Below, piece by piece: positions 1-9,267 of a stretch of DNA of 38,710 nt. The position numbers and the translations under genes are program-made. This DNA is from Bacteroidota bacterium (GTDB lineage Bacteria; Bacteroidota; Bacteroidia; Bacteroidales; Prolixibacteraceae). Each line of letters begins with the position of its first letter. Position 1 is the stretch's first letter. The DNA is taken from the NCBI GenBank assembly GCA_023251435.1, contig JAHEYU010000060.1:1-38710 (forward strand), given 5' to 3'. The notes beneath the pieces are model-generated. The model had not been told where the DNA came from. It was given only the letters and a program-made list of their open reading frames with translations, and ran no database searches.

Positions 1-147
1 GACAGCTATCTTGAAAAACATGCTTACAATTTTGTCACTTCTGAACATGCTAAAGGTTTTAAATCGTTCAACAAGCTAAGTGCCAACAGCATTGTTGAAC
101 GGTTTATGAGAGGAAATGCATGGGAATTCCTGAAAAGGAACTTTTAA
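1..147 (+). CDS. C-terminal end of an unidentified protein (truncated by window edge)
   Basis: Frame 1 is open from the first base to a TAA at 145-147 and encodes 48 residues ending in GNAWEFLKRNF. The stretch is rich in Lys, Phe and Asn with no low-complexity bias, and it is followed after about 20 bp by the convergent DUF4249 gene. I do not recognise the family from this short tail. The start and most of the protein lie outside the window, so no function is proposed. Confidence 0.6.
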   Translation, partial: DSYLEKHAYNFVTSEHAKGFKSFNKLSANSIVERFMRGNAWEFLKRNF

Positions 148-166
148 TCAGGGTTTTTCGTCCGTG

Positions 167-988
167 TTATTTTTTGATATAATCCTTTACGATAACAGTT
201 TTCCGATCGAAAGTAAAGGCCGAAAAATAACCTAGCGCCCCATTGTTAAAGTTACTTACAGGGTTGGCAGGCGATGCTGTTTGTTGCATACTACCTCCTG
301 AAATACTTTCGAGCATCGAAAAGTAATTATAAACCGCTTTATCGATCGATTGTAATTCAATGGTCAGTGTATCAGTTTCCTGAAATACCTGTGAACGCTG
401 TCCCAAACCAATATCTTTTCCATTGAAAAGCTGGTCTGAATAAAGTGCAATTTCACCGCGATCGTCAGCAATCCGGCCATTTACGTAATACTTCAAACGG
501 TAATAATTCTCAGTTCCCGCCGGATCTCTTATGTAAGTGCTGACTTTATAGCCGCTATCAAAGAATCCGAATCCATCGAAATACGAAAAACTCAAATCTA
601 AAATCGGAACCACTTGGTTCATAAACGACTTTGCGCTATAAGTTACACCATCATATTCAACATCAACAATATACCAATATCCGGCTGTTGCAATTGTACC
701 TCTCAGCTGATAAACCCCAGGTTGTATTTCTTCAAAATACTTTGCTTTTCCCTTTTCGGCTCTCACACTTACAATGGCTCCCGAAACCGGATTATTGGAT
801 TTTGCTCCGAAATAAGGAGAAGTTTTTGAAACCAACACCGTAAAAGGCAGTTTGTTATTGGTAATGTTTGCTTCTATCACAAAGGCTTCTTTCGATTCCG
901 ACAAATCGAACTCTATTACTTTTTCGCAGGCCGAAAAAACAAAAGCAACTAAAATGAGTACTAAAATGTATGTTAGTCGACTTGCCAT
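167..988 (-). CDS. DUF4249 family outer-membrane-associated lipoprotein
   Basis: This 273-residue protein has a lipoprotein signal: a hydrophobic stretch followed by the lipobox FSAC, with the acylated Cys at residue 21. The mature start (EKVIEFDL, then an extended beta-rich region) is the pattern I associate with DUF4249, a Bacteroidota family that lies directly downstream of TonB-dependent receptors. Its ATG is separated from the receptor stop codon by 3 nt (TGA-CAA-ATG), so the two are co-transcribed and probably translationally coupled. By analogy with other receptor/lipoprotein pairs it may be a surface or periplasmic accessory of the receptor, but the substrate and role are not known. 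The family call is from memory of sequence features, not from a search. Confidence 0.85.
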   Translation of the reverse strand: MASRLTYILVLILVAFVFSACEKVIEFDLSESKEAFVIEANITNNKLPFTVLVSKTSPYFGAKSNNPVSGAIVSVRAEKGKAKYFEEIQPGVYQLRGTIATAGYWYIVDVEYDGVTYSAKSFMNQVVPILDLSFSYFDGFGFFDSGYKVSTYIRDPAGTENYYRLKYYVNGRIADDRGEIALYSDQLFNGKDIGLGQRSQVFQETDTLTIELQSIDKAVYNYFSMLESISGGSMQQTASPANPVSNFNNGALGYFSAFTFDRKTVIVKDYIKK

Positions 989-991
989 TTG

Positions 992-3310
992 TCAGAATTT
1001 AAACTTATAACTTACTGAAGGAATAATCTTAAACAACGAAACCTGCACTGCTTCGGCCATTTCCGGATTTTCCTTATTTTGCCTGAAGGAAATAAAATAA
1101 GCATTCTCTCTTCCGTAGGCGTTGTAAACCGAAAAATTCCAGCTCGATTCAAATTTTGTGGTTTGTTTCTGTAACCAGGTCAAACCCAGATCAAGCCGGT
1201 GATAATCAGGCATCCGGTAGCCATTCCGCTGTGTGTAATAGCCTACAACCCTGCCATCAACCACATATTTACCATTCGGGAAAGTTACAGCATTTCCGGT
1301 ATTATACACCCAGGTAGCCGAAAACTTCAACTTCCGGCTCAAATCGTACATCGCAACCACCGAAATATCATGACGCCTATCTTGTCGTGCCGGAAACGCC
1401 TGTCCATTATTGATCAATTCAAACTGCCGCATCGTTTTCGCCAAGGTATAGCCCAGCCAACCTGTCAGTTTTCCCTCATTTTTCCTGAATAAAAATTCAG
1501 CTCCGTAAGCCCAGCCACGCCCGAAAACCAGCTCTGCCTCCACCGTTGAATTAAAAACCAATTCTGCCCCATTCCGATAATCAATCTGGTTTTGCAAATT
1601 CTTATAATATAGCTCAACCGACGATTCGTACCTGTTTTTTGTACTGTTTCTAAAATACCCGACCGACCACTGATCAGAAATCTGAGGTTTCACATTGTCG
1701 CTGCTCGGCAGCCAAACATCGGTTGGTGTTGAAGCGGTTGAATTCGTTAACAAATGAATAAACTGATAAATCCGGTTGTATGAAGCTTTTAGGGCATCGT
1801 AAGTACCTATCCGATAATTCAATGCAAGGCGCGGTTCAGGACCGCCCTGCGTTTTTATCCACTTAAACCGGTCGAAACTGTTTGTTTCAATCAGATTTCC
1901 GTTATTGTCGAAACGATAAAAATCGCCCGGACCAACATTTGAGAACAAAGCCAGGCGAAGGCCATAATAAATTTTAAGACGCTCCGAAATCTGCTGATTA
2001 TTTGAAACATAAAATGCACTTTCGAAAGCTCGTCGAGGCCTGACTTCCAGTGTTTTGTAAACGCTTTTCGGTGATGCTTCAACTTCGCCCGGAACAATTT
2101 TATGGAAGATAAGGTTTGTCCCGAATTTTAGTGTATTCTTTGCATTCAGGTACCAGCTAAAGTCTTGTTTCAGGTTAAAATCCTGGATGACTGAACCAAG
2201 AATAACATCGTTATCACCCGACATATCAATCTGATAGGAGTAATTACTGAAAATAAGTGAACTGTTCGAAAATAACTTTTCGCTAAAAGTATGATTGAGC
2301 CTTATCGTTGCCGTTTTGCTTCCCCAATCAAACCCGAACTGATCTTCCATGTGAAACTTATCGCGACCCAAATAGCCCGAAACAAACAAACGGTTCGACT
2401 CATTTAGTTTGAAATTGGTTTTCATATTCAGGTCGTAGAAATACAGATCGGTTTCCCTGAGGTCTTTGTTGGGAGCAAACTTCAGGAATAAGTCGGCATA
2501 CGTGCGGCGGGCGCTCACCATAAACGAACTCGCATCAGCTTTAATCGGACCTTCGAAGCTCAAATTCGACGAGATCAATCCTAAGTTGCCGGTTGTGTGG
2601 TATTCCTTCAGGTTGCCTTCTTTCATTCTGATATCCAGCACAGAAGAGGCTCTTCCGCCATATTCTGCAGGAATTGAACCTTTAAGCAATTCTGCATCGC
2701 GAATGGCCTCGGAATTGAAAACCGAGAAAAAACCCAGTAAATGTGATGCATTATAAACAGGAGCTTCGTCGAGCAAAATCAGGTTCTGGTCAAGACCTCC
2801 TCCACGCACGTAAAAGCCAGTATTTCCTTCTCCAGCTTGCTTTATTCCGGGCATCAACTGCAGGGTTTTAATCAGGTCGCGTTCGCCAAACAGTACCGGA
2901 ATATTTTCGATCTGTTTTGGATTAATCTTTACGCTTCCCATGCCCAGCGAGGTAATATTATGGTCGGCACGTCGGCCACTTACATCAATATCATCAAGTT
3001 CAAAACTAACAGTTTTCATCCTGAAATTGATCACCTGTCCGGAATTCAGATTTACTTCTAAAAGCTGATTCTCATAACCAACAAATTGAATTTCAATATT
3101 ATAATTGCCTTCAGGAAGAGTGATGGAATAAAAACCATAAGGATTACAAATGGTATTGTAGCTGGTATTTCGAACCGATAGCACAGTTCCGGCGAGATCT
3201 TCCCCACTTTCGATATCGGTAATGGTTCCGCTTAGCGTATAATTCTTCTGCGAAAATGCCCCCGAGCACGCACACAATAGAATTGTTATTATAATAAGCC
3301 GGAAACCCAT
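992..3310 (-). CDS. TonB-dependent receptor with N-terminal carboxypeptidase-regulatory-like domain
   Basis: This 772-residue outer-membrane protein starts with a signal peptide (cleavage near residue 20, GAFS-QKNY). Residues about 22-105 form a carboxypeptidase-regulatory-like beta-sandwich (SGTITDIESGEDLAGTVLSV, YGFYSITLPEGNY). Then comes a plug domain, about 110-230, with the conserved FYVRGGGLDQNLILLDEAP and EYGGRASSVLDIRMKEG. The rest is a beta-barrel ending in an aromatic residue (SYKFKF), as outer-membrane barrels do. It would import a substrate across the outer membrane using TonB/ExbBD energy. It heads a two-gene operon with the DUF4249 lipoprotein. There is no SusD-like gene and no FecR/ECF sigma pair next to it, so the substrate cannot be read from context. 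At 772 residues it is shorter than SusC-type receptors (about 1000) and closer to the FecA-like size class. Confidence 0.93.
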   Translation of the reverse strand: MGFRLIIITILLCACSGAFSQKNYTLSGTITDIESGEDLAGTVLSVRNTSYNTICNPYGFYSITLPEGNYNIEIQFVGYENQLLEVNLNSGQVINFRMKTVSFELDDIDVSGRRADHNITSLGMGSVKINPKQIENIPVLFGERDLIKTLQLMPGIKQAGEGNTGFYVRGGGLDQNLILLDEAPVYNASHLLGFFSVFNSEAIRDAELLKGSIPAEYGGRASSVLDIRMKEGNLKEYHTTGNLGLISSNLSFEGPIKADASSFMVSARRTYADLFLKFAPNKDLRETDLYFYDLNMKTNFKLNESNRLFVSGYLGRDKFHMEDQFGFDWGSKTATIRLNHTFSEKLFSNSSLIFSNYSYQIDMSGDNDVILGSVIQDFNLKQDFSWYLNAKNTLKFGTNLIFHKIVPGEVEASPKSVYKTLEVRPRRAFESAFYVSNNQQISERLKIYYGLRLALFSNVGPGDFYRFDNNGNLIETNSFDRFKWIKTQGGPEPRLALNYRIGTYDALKASYNRIYQFIHLLTNSTASTPTDVWLPSSDNVKPQISDQWSVGYFRNSTKNRYESSVELYYKNLQNQIDYRNGAELVFNSTVEAELVFGRGWAYGAEFLFRKNEGKLTGWLGYTLAKTMRQFELINNGQAFPARQDRRHDISVVAMYDLSRKLKFSATWVYNTGNAVTFPNGKYVVDGRVVGYYTQRNGYRMPDYHRLDLGLTWLQKQTTKFESSWNFSVYNAYGRENAYFISFRQNKENPEMAEAVQVSLFKIIPSVSYKFKF

Positions 3311-3360
3311 AATACTGCATTGAATATTTCGCTAAAATAGTTTTATTCGAACGTGATTTG

Positions 3361-3368
3361 TACATTTG
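3361..3368 (+). promoter_or_regulatory. Probable -7 element for the acyl-CoA synthetase gene
   Basis: TACATTTG matches the Bacteroidota -7 consensus TAnnTTTG exactly and lies 19 bp before the ATG at 3388. A T-rich GTTTTA about 15-20 bp upstream could be a weak -33 element. The 77-bp gap is shared with the divergent TonB receptor gene, for which only a one-mismatch TATTTTAG on the other strand is visible. Confidence 0.5.
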
Positions 3369-3387
3369 AATTTAAATTTTTGAAATC

Positions 3388-5031
3388 ATGGAAAAATCAG
3401 ATAAACTCACCCTTCCGTTTTTATTCGCGAAGGCTGTAAATAATTTTGGCACATACAATGCCATGGCGTTGGTAGGCGAAAAACCAATGACTTACAACGA
3501 TGTTAACCGCCAGATTAATGGATTGATGCGGTTTTTGGAAGATTTCAATATACAGCCGGGAGATAAAGTGGCGATTTTAAGTACGAATCTGCCAAACTGG
3601 GGAATTGCATATTTTGCCGTCACATTTATGGGAGCGGTTGCAGTCCCTCTCCTACCAGATTTTTTACCGTCCGAAATTGAAAATATCCTGAACCATTCGG
3701 AAGCAAAAGCCATCTTTTACTCTGAAAAACTGAACTCAAAAATAGACCAGATTCAGCCCGGTAATTTAAAATACCGGATCAGGATTGAAGATTTTTTACT
3801 TATCACTAACGATCAGAACTCAATCACTTTCAATGCCGACTTAGTTTGCAATCATTCTTATAAAGTGGAAGAAGACGATCTGGCAGCAATCATTTATACT
3901 TCGGGCACTACCGGAAGTTCGAAAGGCGTAATGCTTACTCATAAAAACATTTGCTTTACCGCCGAAAATGCGCAGTGCGTTAGGATTGTGCACGAAAACG
4001 ACCGGTTCCTTTCGATTTTGCCAATGTCGCACACCTACGAAAACACACTGGGATTTGTAATGCCTCTTTTAAAAGGAACCTGCGTTTATTATCTTGGTAA
4101 ACAGCCAACTCCATCAATTCTACTTCCAGCTTTACTTGAAGTAAAACCAACCATGATGTTTGCTGTTCCGCTGATTATCGAAAAGATTTTCCGTAATAAA
4201 ATACTTCCTGTTTTTACCAGAAAATGGCCTGTTCGTCAACTCTACAAAGTCCCGTTTATCCGCAAAAAACTGCATGCCATTGCAGGTAAAAAACTGATGA
4301 AAACTTTTGGTGGCGAAATTAATTTCTTCGGAATTGGCGGTGCAAAACTTGACAAAACAGTAGAGCAATTCCTGATAGAAGCAAAATTTCCGTACAGCAT
4401 TGGCTATGGTTTAACAGAAACTTCGCCCCTTTTGGCCGGAATGAAAGTGTTCGGTTCCAGGTTACAGTCAACCGGCACAGCAATTACCGGGGTTGAGCTT
4501 AAAATCAACAATCCTGATCCAAAATCGGGCGAGGGTGAAATATGGGCAAAAGGTCCCAACGTGATGAAAGGTTACTACAAAGAACCAGAACTCACTTCCG
4601 AAGTAATTACTCCTGAAGGATGGTTTAAAACGGGTGATCTGGGAAAATTCGACAAAGACAAGTTTTTATACATTCGGGGCAGGCTCAAAAATATTATCAT
4701 CGGAGCCAGCGGCGAAAATATTTATCCTGAAGAAATCGAATCGGTTATCAACAATTACCCCGATGTAATTGAATCACTGGTGGTTCATCAAAAAGGGAAG
4801 CTGGTTGCACTGGTGCATTTGAACATGGAAGAACTGCAAACAAAATATACGGAACTGATTGAAAGAGGGTCGAAGCAGGCAGAACAAAAGCTAAACGAAG
4901 TACTGAAAGAAATTCAACACTACATCAATCAAAACGTCAACAAGTTTTCGCAGGTACAAATGATACAAAATCACTCTGAACCCTTCGAAAAGACTGCTAC
5001 ACAGAAGATAAAAAGATATTTATATAACTAG
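3388..5031 (+). CDS. AMP-dependent long-chain acyl-CoA synthetase-like ligase
   Basis: This 547-residue adenylate-forming enzyme carries the phosphate-binding loop YTSGTTGSSKG (residues 170-180), GYGLTETSP near residue 338, the ATP-ribose-binding GWFKTGDLG, and the hinge region RGRLKNIIIGASGENIYPEE followed by a C-terminal lid domain. These are the ANL-superfamily signatures, and the gapped form (RLKNIII...GENIYPEEIE) is typical of fatty-acid CoA ligases. It should activate a fatty or other carboxylic acid with ATP and CoA through an acyl-AMP intermediate, in the cytoplasm or at the inner membrane face. It stands alone, divergent from the TonB receptor. Its stop codon overlaps the stop of the convergent gene in a shared CTAG. 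The exact chain length is not readable. A carrier-protein ligase is possible but no carrier gene is nearby. Confidence 0.9.
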   Translation: MEKSDKLTLPFLFAKAVNNFGTYNAMALVGEKPMTYNDVNRQINGLMRFLEDFNIQPGDKVAILSTNLPNWGIAYFAVTFMGAVAVPLLPDFLPSEIENILNHSEAKAIFYSEKLNSKIDQIQPGNLKYRIRIEDFLLITNDQNSITFNADLVCNHSYKVEEDDLAAIIYTSGTTGSSKGVMLTHKNICFTAENAQCVRIVHENDRFLSILPMSHTYENTLGFVMPLLKGTCVYYLGKQPTPSILLPALLEVKPTMMFAVPLIIEKIFRNKILPVFTRKWPVRQLYKVPFIRKKLHAIAGKKLMKTFGGEINFFGIGGAKLDKTVEQFLIEAKFPYSIGYGLTETSPLLAGMKVFGSRLQSTGTAITGVELKINNPDPKSGEGEIWAKGPNVMKGYYKEPELTSEVITPEGWFKTGDLGKFDKDKFLYIRGRLKNIIIGASGENIYPEEIESVINNYPDVIESLVVHQKGKLVALVHLNMEELQTKYTELIERGSKQAEQKLNEVLKEIQHYINQNVNKFSQVQMIQNHSEPFEKTATQKIKRYLYN

Positions 5032-5399
5032 CTCTGGGATTTGTAATACCTTCGGAAGAGAACTTTTTTCAGATCACGGAAAATGACCTGGTGAGCCAAG
5101 ACTTCCAGATCGTTGTAATGCGGCAATTCCTGGTGAGCCTTTGCAATTTCGCGTTCGGTAATATCAACCTGGTACAAAACGGCCATCAGGCGGCTATAAT
5201 CGCGGTCGAGGTAAACAGAAATCTGATTGATTAACTGCTCATGCAACTCGTTATATGCATTTTCTACGTTTCCCGAGAAAGTGATTTCAATTCCAAACAT
5301 TCCAAAGTCCTTCATAATTTGCTGAGCTGTCTCCTGAATAATGTCTTCTTTATTCAGGAAAAACTCGATGTTGTCGTTTTGCAGATTGGGAAAGTTCAT
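5028..5399 (-). CDS. Small conserved protein of unknown function, coupled to the ABC exporter
   Basis: This 123-residue soluble protein has no signal peptide or membrane segment. It is mostly predicted helix, with acidic and Gln/Asn-rich stretches and a basic C-terminus (KKVLFRRYYKSQS). I do not recognise a family. Its ATG is one base after the stop of the upstream ABC transporter gene (TAA-T-ATG), so it is very likely translated from the same mRNA by coupling. Its stop is interlocked with the acyl-CoA synthetase stop on the opposite strand, leaving no room for a terminator between the convergent genes. A role linked to the exporter is suggested only by position. Confidence 0.75.
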   Translation of the reverse strand: MNFPNLQNDNIEFFLNKEDIIQETAQQIMKDFGMFGIEITFSGNVENAYNELHEQLINQISVYLDRDYSRLMAVLYQVDITEREIAKAHQELPHYNDLEVLAHQVIFRDLKKVLFRRYYKSQS

Positions 5400-5400
5400 A

Positions 5401-7176
5401 TTAATTCAGATTAAATTGCAACTCGCTCAAGTTACGATAAATTCCGTCTTCAAGTTGAGTTAATTCATCATGCGTTCCCTTTTCAATCAACTGTCCGTGC
5501 TCGAGCACCAAAATCTGGTCGGCTTTCCGAATAGTCGAAAACCGATGGGCAATAACAACCGAAGTACGTCCCTGCATTAATTTTTCGAGGGCATCCTGCA
5601 CGAGTCTTTCTGATTCGGAATCGAGCGACGAAGTAGCTTCATCGAGAATCAAAATTTTGGGATTTTTAAGCACCGCTCGGGCAATGGCAATCCGCTGCCG
5701 CTGACCACCGGAAAGTTGTGTACCACGCTCTCCTACAACGGTGTCAAGCTTTTCAGGAAAACGGCTGATGAATTCCATCGCGTTGGCTTTTTGGGCAGCT
5801 TCGGTAATTTCTTCGTCTGTCGCACCGCTTTTTCCATACGCAATATTTTCACGAATTGTACCTCCAAAGAGTAAAATATCCTGCGGAACAAGGGCAATCT
5901 GACTACGCAAAGCTGATAAAGAAAACTCGCGACTGTCTTTTCCATCGAAAAATATTCCGCCTGAAGTAGCATCGTGCAACCGCAGCAAAAGCGTTGCGAT
6001 GGTCGATTTTCCGGCACCACTCGCTCCAACAAGTGCAACCATCTGGTTGGCCGAAATATCGACATTAATATTTTTGATTACATTTTCGTCGGGTCTCGAT
6101 GGATATGCAAACGTCAGGTCTTTGAAACTAATCTGTCCATGCAATTCATCTTTTGCTTCCAATGCCGTGATTTCCTGAAGGTTTTCTTCCTGTTCCTTAA
6201 ATATATCAAACAAATCTTCGGTGGCACCAATAAATTTCTGAATACTGGTATAAACAGTGGCCAGTCCACCAATCGTTCCGCCAACAAAAGCCGAATAAAT
6301 TACAAATGAAAACAAGTCTCCGGCTACCAATTCTCCATTGGCCAACAAGGCCGAACCTTTCCAGATAACAGCCACCAATGCGCCAAATAAACCGAAAACG
6401 ATGAACGCAGAAAAGGCACCTTTATAATGGCCGCTTTTAATACCCACCTGGGCTATTTCTTCTGTTTTCTTACGATATCGGGCAATTTCAAAGAATTCGT
6501 TGGTGTACGATTTTACACTTTGAATACCTTGCAAAGTTTCTTCAACAATCGTATTCGATTCGGCCACCTGACTTTGAACCTCTTTCGAGAATTTCCGGAT
6601 AAATTTGCCAAATACACGTGCCAGAATCATAATGGCAGGCAAAACGGCAAGCATAAAAAGCGTAAGCTTAAGTGATGTAAAAGCCAGCAAAGCAATCCCA
6701 CCAATAATGGTAATAATCTGCCTGATGAATTCGGCCAGCGTTGTGGTAAGTGTTTCCTGAAGCAAAATAATGTCGGCTGAAATACGGCTGTTCAGCTCAC
6801 CCACCCTGCGCTGGTCAAAAAATTTAAGTGGTAATTTTATCAGGTGGTTGTAGGTATCCTGTCGTAAAAAAGCCAGTGTTTTTTCGGTTACATTTACGAA
6901 AAGCACAATACGAAAATAAGAGAAAACAGATTGAGCCAGAAGTACAATACCCAAAAGTATTGCTACTTCATTCAAACTTCTGGAAACCAACTCCTTGTTT
7001 GCAGAATTAACTAAATCGCCAAGTAATTTTGGAAAGATCAGACTAGTTGTTGTTGACCCGATCAGAAAAAACATCCCAATCCCGTATTCGCGGCGAAAAG
7101 GTTTTATGTACTTGTATAGTTTAAATGCATTGCGAAGGCCTTCGCGGGTTATTTTTTTCTTTTCAACTTCAACCAT
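5401..7176 (-). CDS. ABC exporter, fused membrane and ATPase domains (MsbA/LmrA-like)
   Basis: This 591-residue half-transporter has an N-terminal six-helix exporter membrane domain (about residues 20-320) followed by a nucleotide-binding domain. Walker A GASGAGKST is near 383-391, the signature LSGGQRQR near 485, and Walker B ILILDEATSSLD near 505-516, with the switch His in VVIAHRFSTI. The IRENIAYG Q-loop region and FAYPSRPD A-loop are also typical of ABCB-type lipid or drug exporters. It would work as a homodimer in the inner membrane. The substrate cannot be told from sequence; MsbA-type lipid A/phospholipid flipping or drug export are both possible, and Bacteroidota genomes usually hold several such genes. 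It is the first gene of a two-gene unit with the 123-residue protein downstream. Confidence 0.92.
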   Translation of the reverse strand: MVEVEKKKITREGLRNAFKLYKYIKPFRREYGIGMFFLIGSTTTSLIFPKLLGDLVNSANKELVSRSLNEVAILLGIVLLAQSVFSYFRIVLFVNVTEKTLAFLRQDTYNHLIKLPLKFFDQRRVGELNSRISADIILLQETLTTTLAEFIRQIITIIGGIALLAFTSLKLTLFMLAVLPAIMILARVFGKFIRKFSKEVQSQVAESNTIVEETLQGIQSVKSYTNEFFEIARYRKKTEEIAQVGIKSGHYKGAFSAFIVFGLFGALVAVIWKGSALLANGELVAGDLFSFVIYSAFVGGTIGGLATVYTSIQKFIGATEDLFDIFKEQEENLQEITALEAKDELHGQISFKDLTFAYPSRPDENVIKNINVDISANQMVALVGASGAGKSTIATLLLRLHDATSGGIFFDGKDSREFSLSALRSQIALVPQDILLFGGTIRENIAYGKSGATDEEITEAAQKANAMEFISRFPEKLDTVVGERGTQLSGGQRQRIAIARAVLKNPKILILDEATSSLDSESERLVQDALEKLMQGRTSVVIAHRFSTIRKADQILVLEHGQLIEKGTHDELTQLEDGIYRNLSELQFNLN

Positions 7177-7257
7177 TCTGAAATTTTAGTTCTATTTTTT
7201 TACTGCCTGAATAACAGTCCAGATCATTTTGTGTTCAATTGATACTATTAAAGACAA

Positions 7258-7286
7258 TGAGCGGACGATTTGAAGTCGTCCGCTCA
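7258..7286 (-). terminator. Perfect 11-bp hairpin, probable terminator of the fumarase gene
   Basis: TGAGCGGACGA (7258-7268) and TCGTCCGCTCA (7276-7286) form an 11-bp perfect inverted repeat with a 7-nt loop. It lies just downstream of the fumarase stop (7321, minus strand) and before the ABC exporter start. The following bases on the minus strand are only moderately T-rich (TTGTCTTTAA), so it is not a textbook terminator. Confidence 0.65.
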
Positions 7287-7320
7287 CTAAAAATACACAT
7301 TTATGTCATTCGACTTTCTT

Positions 7321-8925
7321 CTACAACTGTTTAAAGAAGTCGTTTCCTTTGTCGTCAACAATAATAAAAGCAGGGAAATTCTCAACTCGGATTTTGCGAA
7401 TGGCTTCCATTCCCAATTCTTCCATATCAATCACTTCACTCGATTTGATGCTTACTTTAGCCAGAATCGCAGCAGGTCCACCAATAGAACCAAGATAGAA
7501 TCCGCCATGTTTTTTGCAGGCATCGGTCACCTGCTGACTGCGGTTTCCTTTGGCTACCATGATCATCGAACCGCCCATGCTCATAAAGAAATCAACATAC
7601 GGATCCATTCGCCCGGCAGTGGTTGGCCCGAAACTTCCTGAAGCCATTCCTTTTGGCGTTTTTGCCGGTCCGGCATAATAAACCGGGTAACGTTTCAGGT
7701 ATTCAGGCATTGGCTGACCGGCATCCAGCATTTCTTTCAAACGAAGGTGAGCCATATCACGAGCCACAATCAACGTTCCTGAAAGGTTCAGACGGGTTTT
7801 AATCGGGTATTGCGACAAGGTTTTCAGTACCTCTTCCATTGGCTGATCCAAATCAATATCAACCGCAGGTTGCATGCTTGGCGCTTTTGCCGGAAGGAAA
7901 CGGGCAGGATTGCGTTCCAGTTCTTCCAGAAAGATGCCATCTTCGGTAATTTTGGCTTTGATATTTCGGTCGGCAGAACAGCTAACGCCCAGTCCAACCG
8001 GACAAGATGCAGCGTGGCGTGGCAAGCGGATTACCCGCACATCGTGCACAAAGTATTTTCCGCCAAACTGTGCGCCAAGTCCACATTCCTGTGCTATTTT
8101 CTCAATTTTTGCTTCCCATTCCAGATCGCGGAAAGCCTGTCCGCCCTCGTTGCCTTCGGTGGGTAAATGATCGAGGTATCCGGCAGATGCTTTTTTTACG
8201 GTAGCCAATGTTGCTTCGGCTGAAGTTCCGCCAATTACAAGCGCCAAATGGTACGGAGGACAAGCAGAAGTACCTAAATCCATGATTTTTTCCTTGACAA
8301 ATTTAGTCAGGTTTTCGTCGGTAAGCAGCGATTTGGTCTGCTGATACAAATAAGTTTTATTACCGGAACCACCACCTTTGGTAATGAACAGGAATTCGTA
8401 AGAATTACCTTTTTCTGAATAAATATCAATTTGTGCAGGAAGGTTGGTTCCTGTATTTTTTTCGTCCATCATGGTTAACGGAACCACCTGCGAATAGCGA
8501 AGATTGCGATCCTGATAGGTGTCGAAAATTCCCTTTGAAAGAAATTCTGCATCATTTACGCCGGTATAAACGTCTTCACCTTTTTTACCCATTACAATGG
8601 CAGTACCGGTATCCTGGCAGGTTGGCAATTCACCTTCAGCAGAAACCACCTGGTTCATCAACATGGTGTGAGCCACAAAACGGTCGTTATCAGTCGCTTC
8701 CGGATCTTTAAGAATTAATGCCAGCTTTTCGAGATGTGTTGCCCTAAGATAGAACGAAACATCGGCAAAAGCCTCTCTGGCCAGCAATTCAAGACCTTCA
8801 GGAGCAACTTTCAGTATTTTACGGCCATCGAACTCAACAGTCGATATAAAATCTTTGGTCAAAAGACGATACGCGGTGGTATCTTTCTTGATCGGAAATG
8901 GTTTTTGGTAAGTGAATTTGGACAT
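7321..8925 (-). CDS. fum: Class I (iron-sulfur) fumarate hydratase
   Basis: This 534-residue cytoplasmic enzyme interconverts fumarate and L-malate in the TCA cycle or its reductive branch using an oxygen-sensitive [4Fe-4S] cluster. The cluster ligands can be placed: Cys103 in [11 protein letters not shown], Cys222 in GTSACPPYH, and Cys316 in GVSCSADRN. Their 119- and 94-residue spacings fit those I recall for structurally known class I fumarases. The single chain fuses the alpha (N-terminal) and beta (C-terminal; [41 protein letters not shown]) regions, as in two-domain FumA/FumB-type enzymes. The length is typical. It is monocistronic, with its own promoter and a dyad at the start site. FumA, FumB and the archetypal class I enzyme cannot be told apart here, so the symbol is generic. 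Confidence 0.95.
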   Translation of the reverse strand: MSKFTYQKPFPIKKDTTAYRLLTKDFISTVEFDGRKILKVAPEGLELLAREAFADVSFYLRATHLEKLALILKDPEATDNDRFVAHTMLMNQVVSAEGELPTCQDTGTAIVMGKKGEDVYTGVNDAEFLSKGIFDTYQDRNLRYSQVVPLTMMDEKNTGTNLPAQIDIYSEKGNSYEFLFITKGGGSGNKTYLYQQTKSLLTDENLTKFVKEKIMDLGTSACPPYHLALVIGGTSAEATLATVKKASAGYLDHLPTEGNEGGQAFRDLEWEAKIEKIAQECGLGAQFGGKYFVHDVRVIRLPRHAASCPVGLGVSCSADRNIKAKITEDGIFLEELERNPARFLPAKAPSMQPAVDIDLDQPMEEVLKTLSQYPIKTRLNLSGTLIVARDMAHLRLKEMLDAGQPMPEYLKRYPVYYAGPAKTPKGMASGSFGPTTAGRMDPYVDFFMSMGGSMIMVAKGNRSQQVTDACKKHGGFYLGSIGGPAAILAKVSIKSSEVIDMEELGMEAIRKIRVENFPAFIIVDDKGNDFFKQL

Positions 8926-8961
8926 TTTATGGTACTGTAAATGAGTTAATAATAAATTTTA

Positions 8962-9028
8962 TCCGTTTCAAATTCAGAAATCTGAAACGGAAACAAATAT
9001 AGTTAATCCATCAGGAATAGCAGACAAA
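8962..9028 (-). promoter_or_regulatory. Fumarase promoter with a dyad at the transcription start
   Basis: Read on the minus strand, TATATTTG (plus coordinates 8994-9001) is a perfect -7 element, and TTTG (9025-9028) lies 23 bp upstream as a likely -33 element. Immediately downstream, TCCGTTTCA (8962-8970) and TGAAACGGA (8983-8991) form a 9-bp perfect inverted repeat with a 12-nt spacer. It covers the expected start point and would be either an operator or a hairpin at the 5' end of the mRNA. Confidence 0.5.
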
Positions 9029-9198
9029 ACGCTAAATCCATTCGGACAACTTTCAGATTTTTAACAAAAAATTCAGAGTGCGTTTACGATGCTGTTACGC
9101 AAATTCGTACCAGACGATTTTCAAGCTAATTTTATTTCAGTCAAGGTTGACGCAAACCTATTGTCGATTTGTCATTATCAGGACTTCCAGAAATGTTA

Positions 9199-9206
9199 TA
9201 TATTTG
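9199..9206 (+). promoter_or_regulatory. Probable -7 element for the LtaS-like gene; rest of the 342-bp gap
   Basis: TATATTTG is an exact TAnnTTTG match 61 bp before the ATG at 9268. TTTG at 9168-9171 is 27 bp upstream, longer than the usual spacing, so the -33 assignment is weak. Apart from this, the fumarase promoter and the dyad, I see no further structure or ORF in the divergent gap 8926-9267. Confidence 0.4.
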
Positions 9207-9267
9207 CCTGATTCGTAATGAAAAATTAAAATCTTACCGTAAATTCAGCAAATCAAATATCTAAGGA

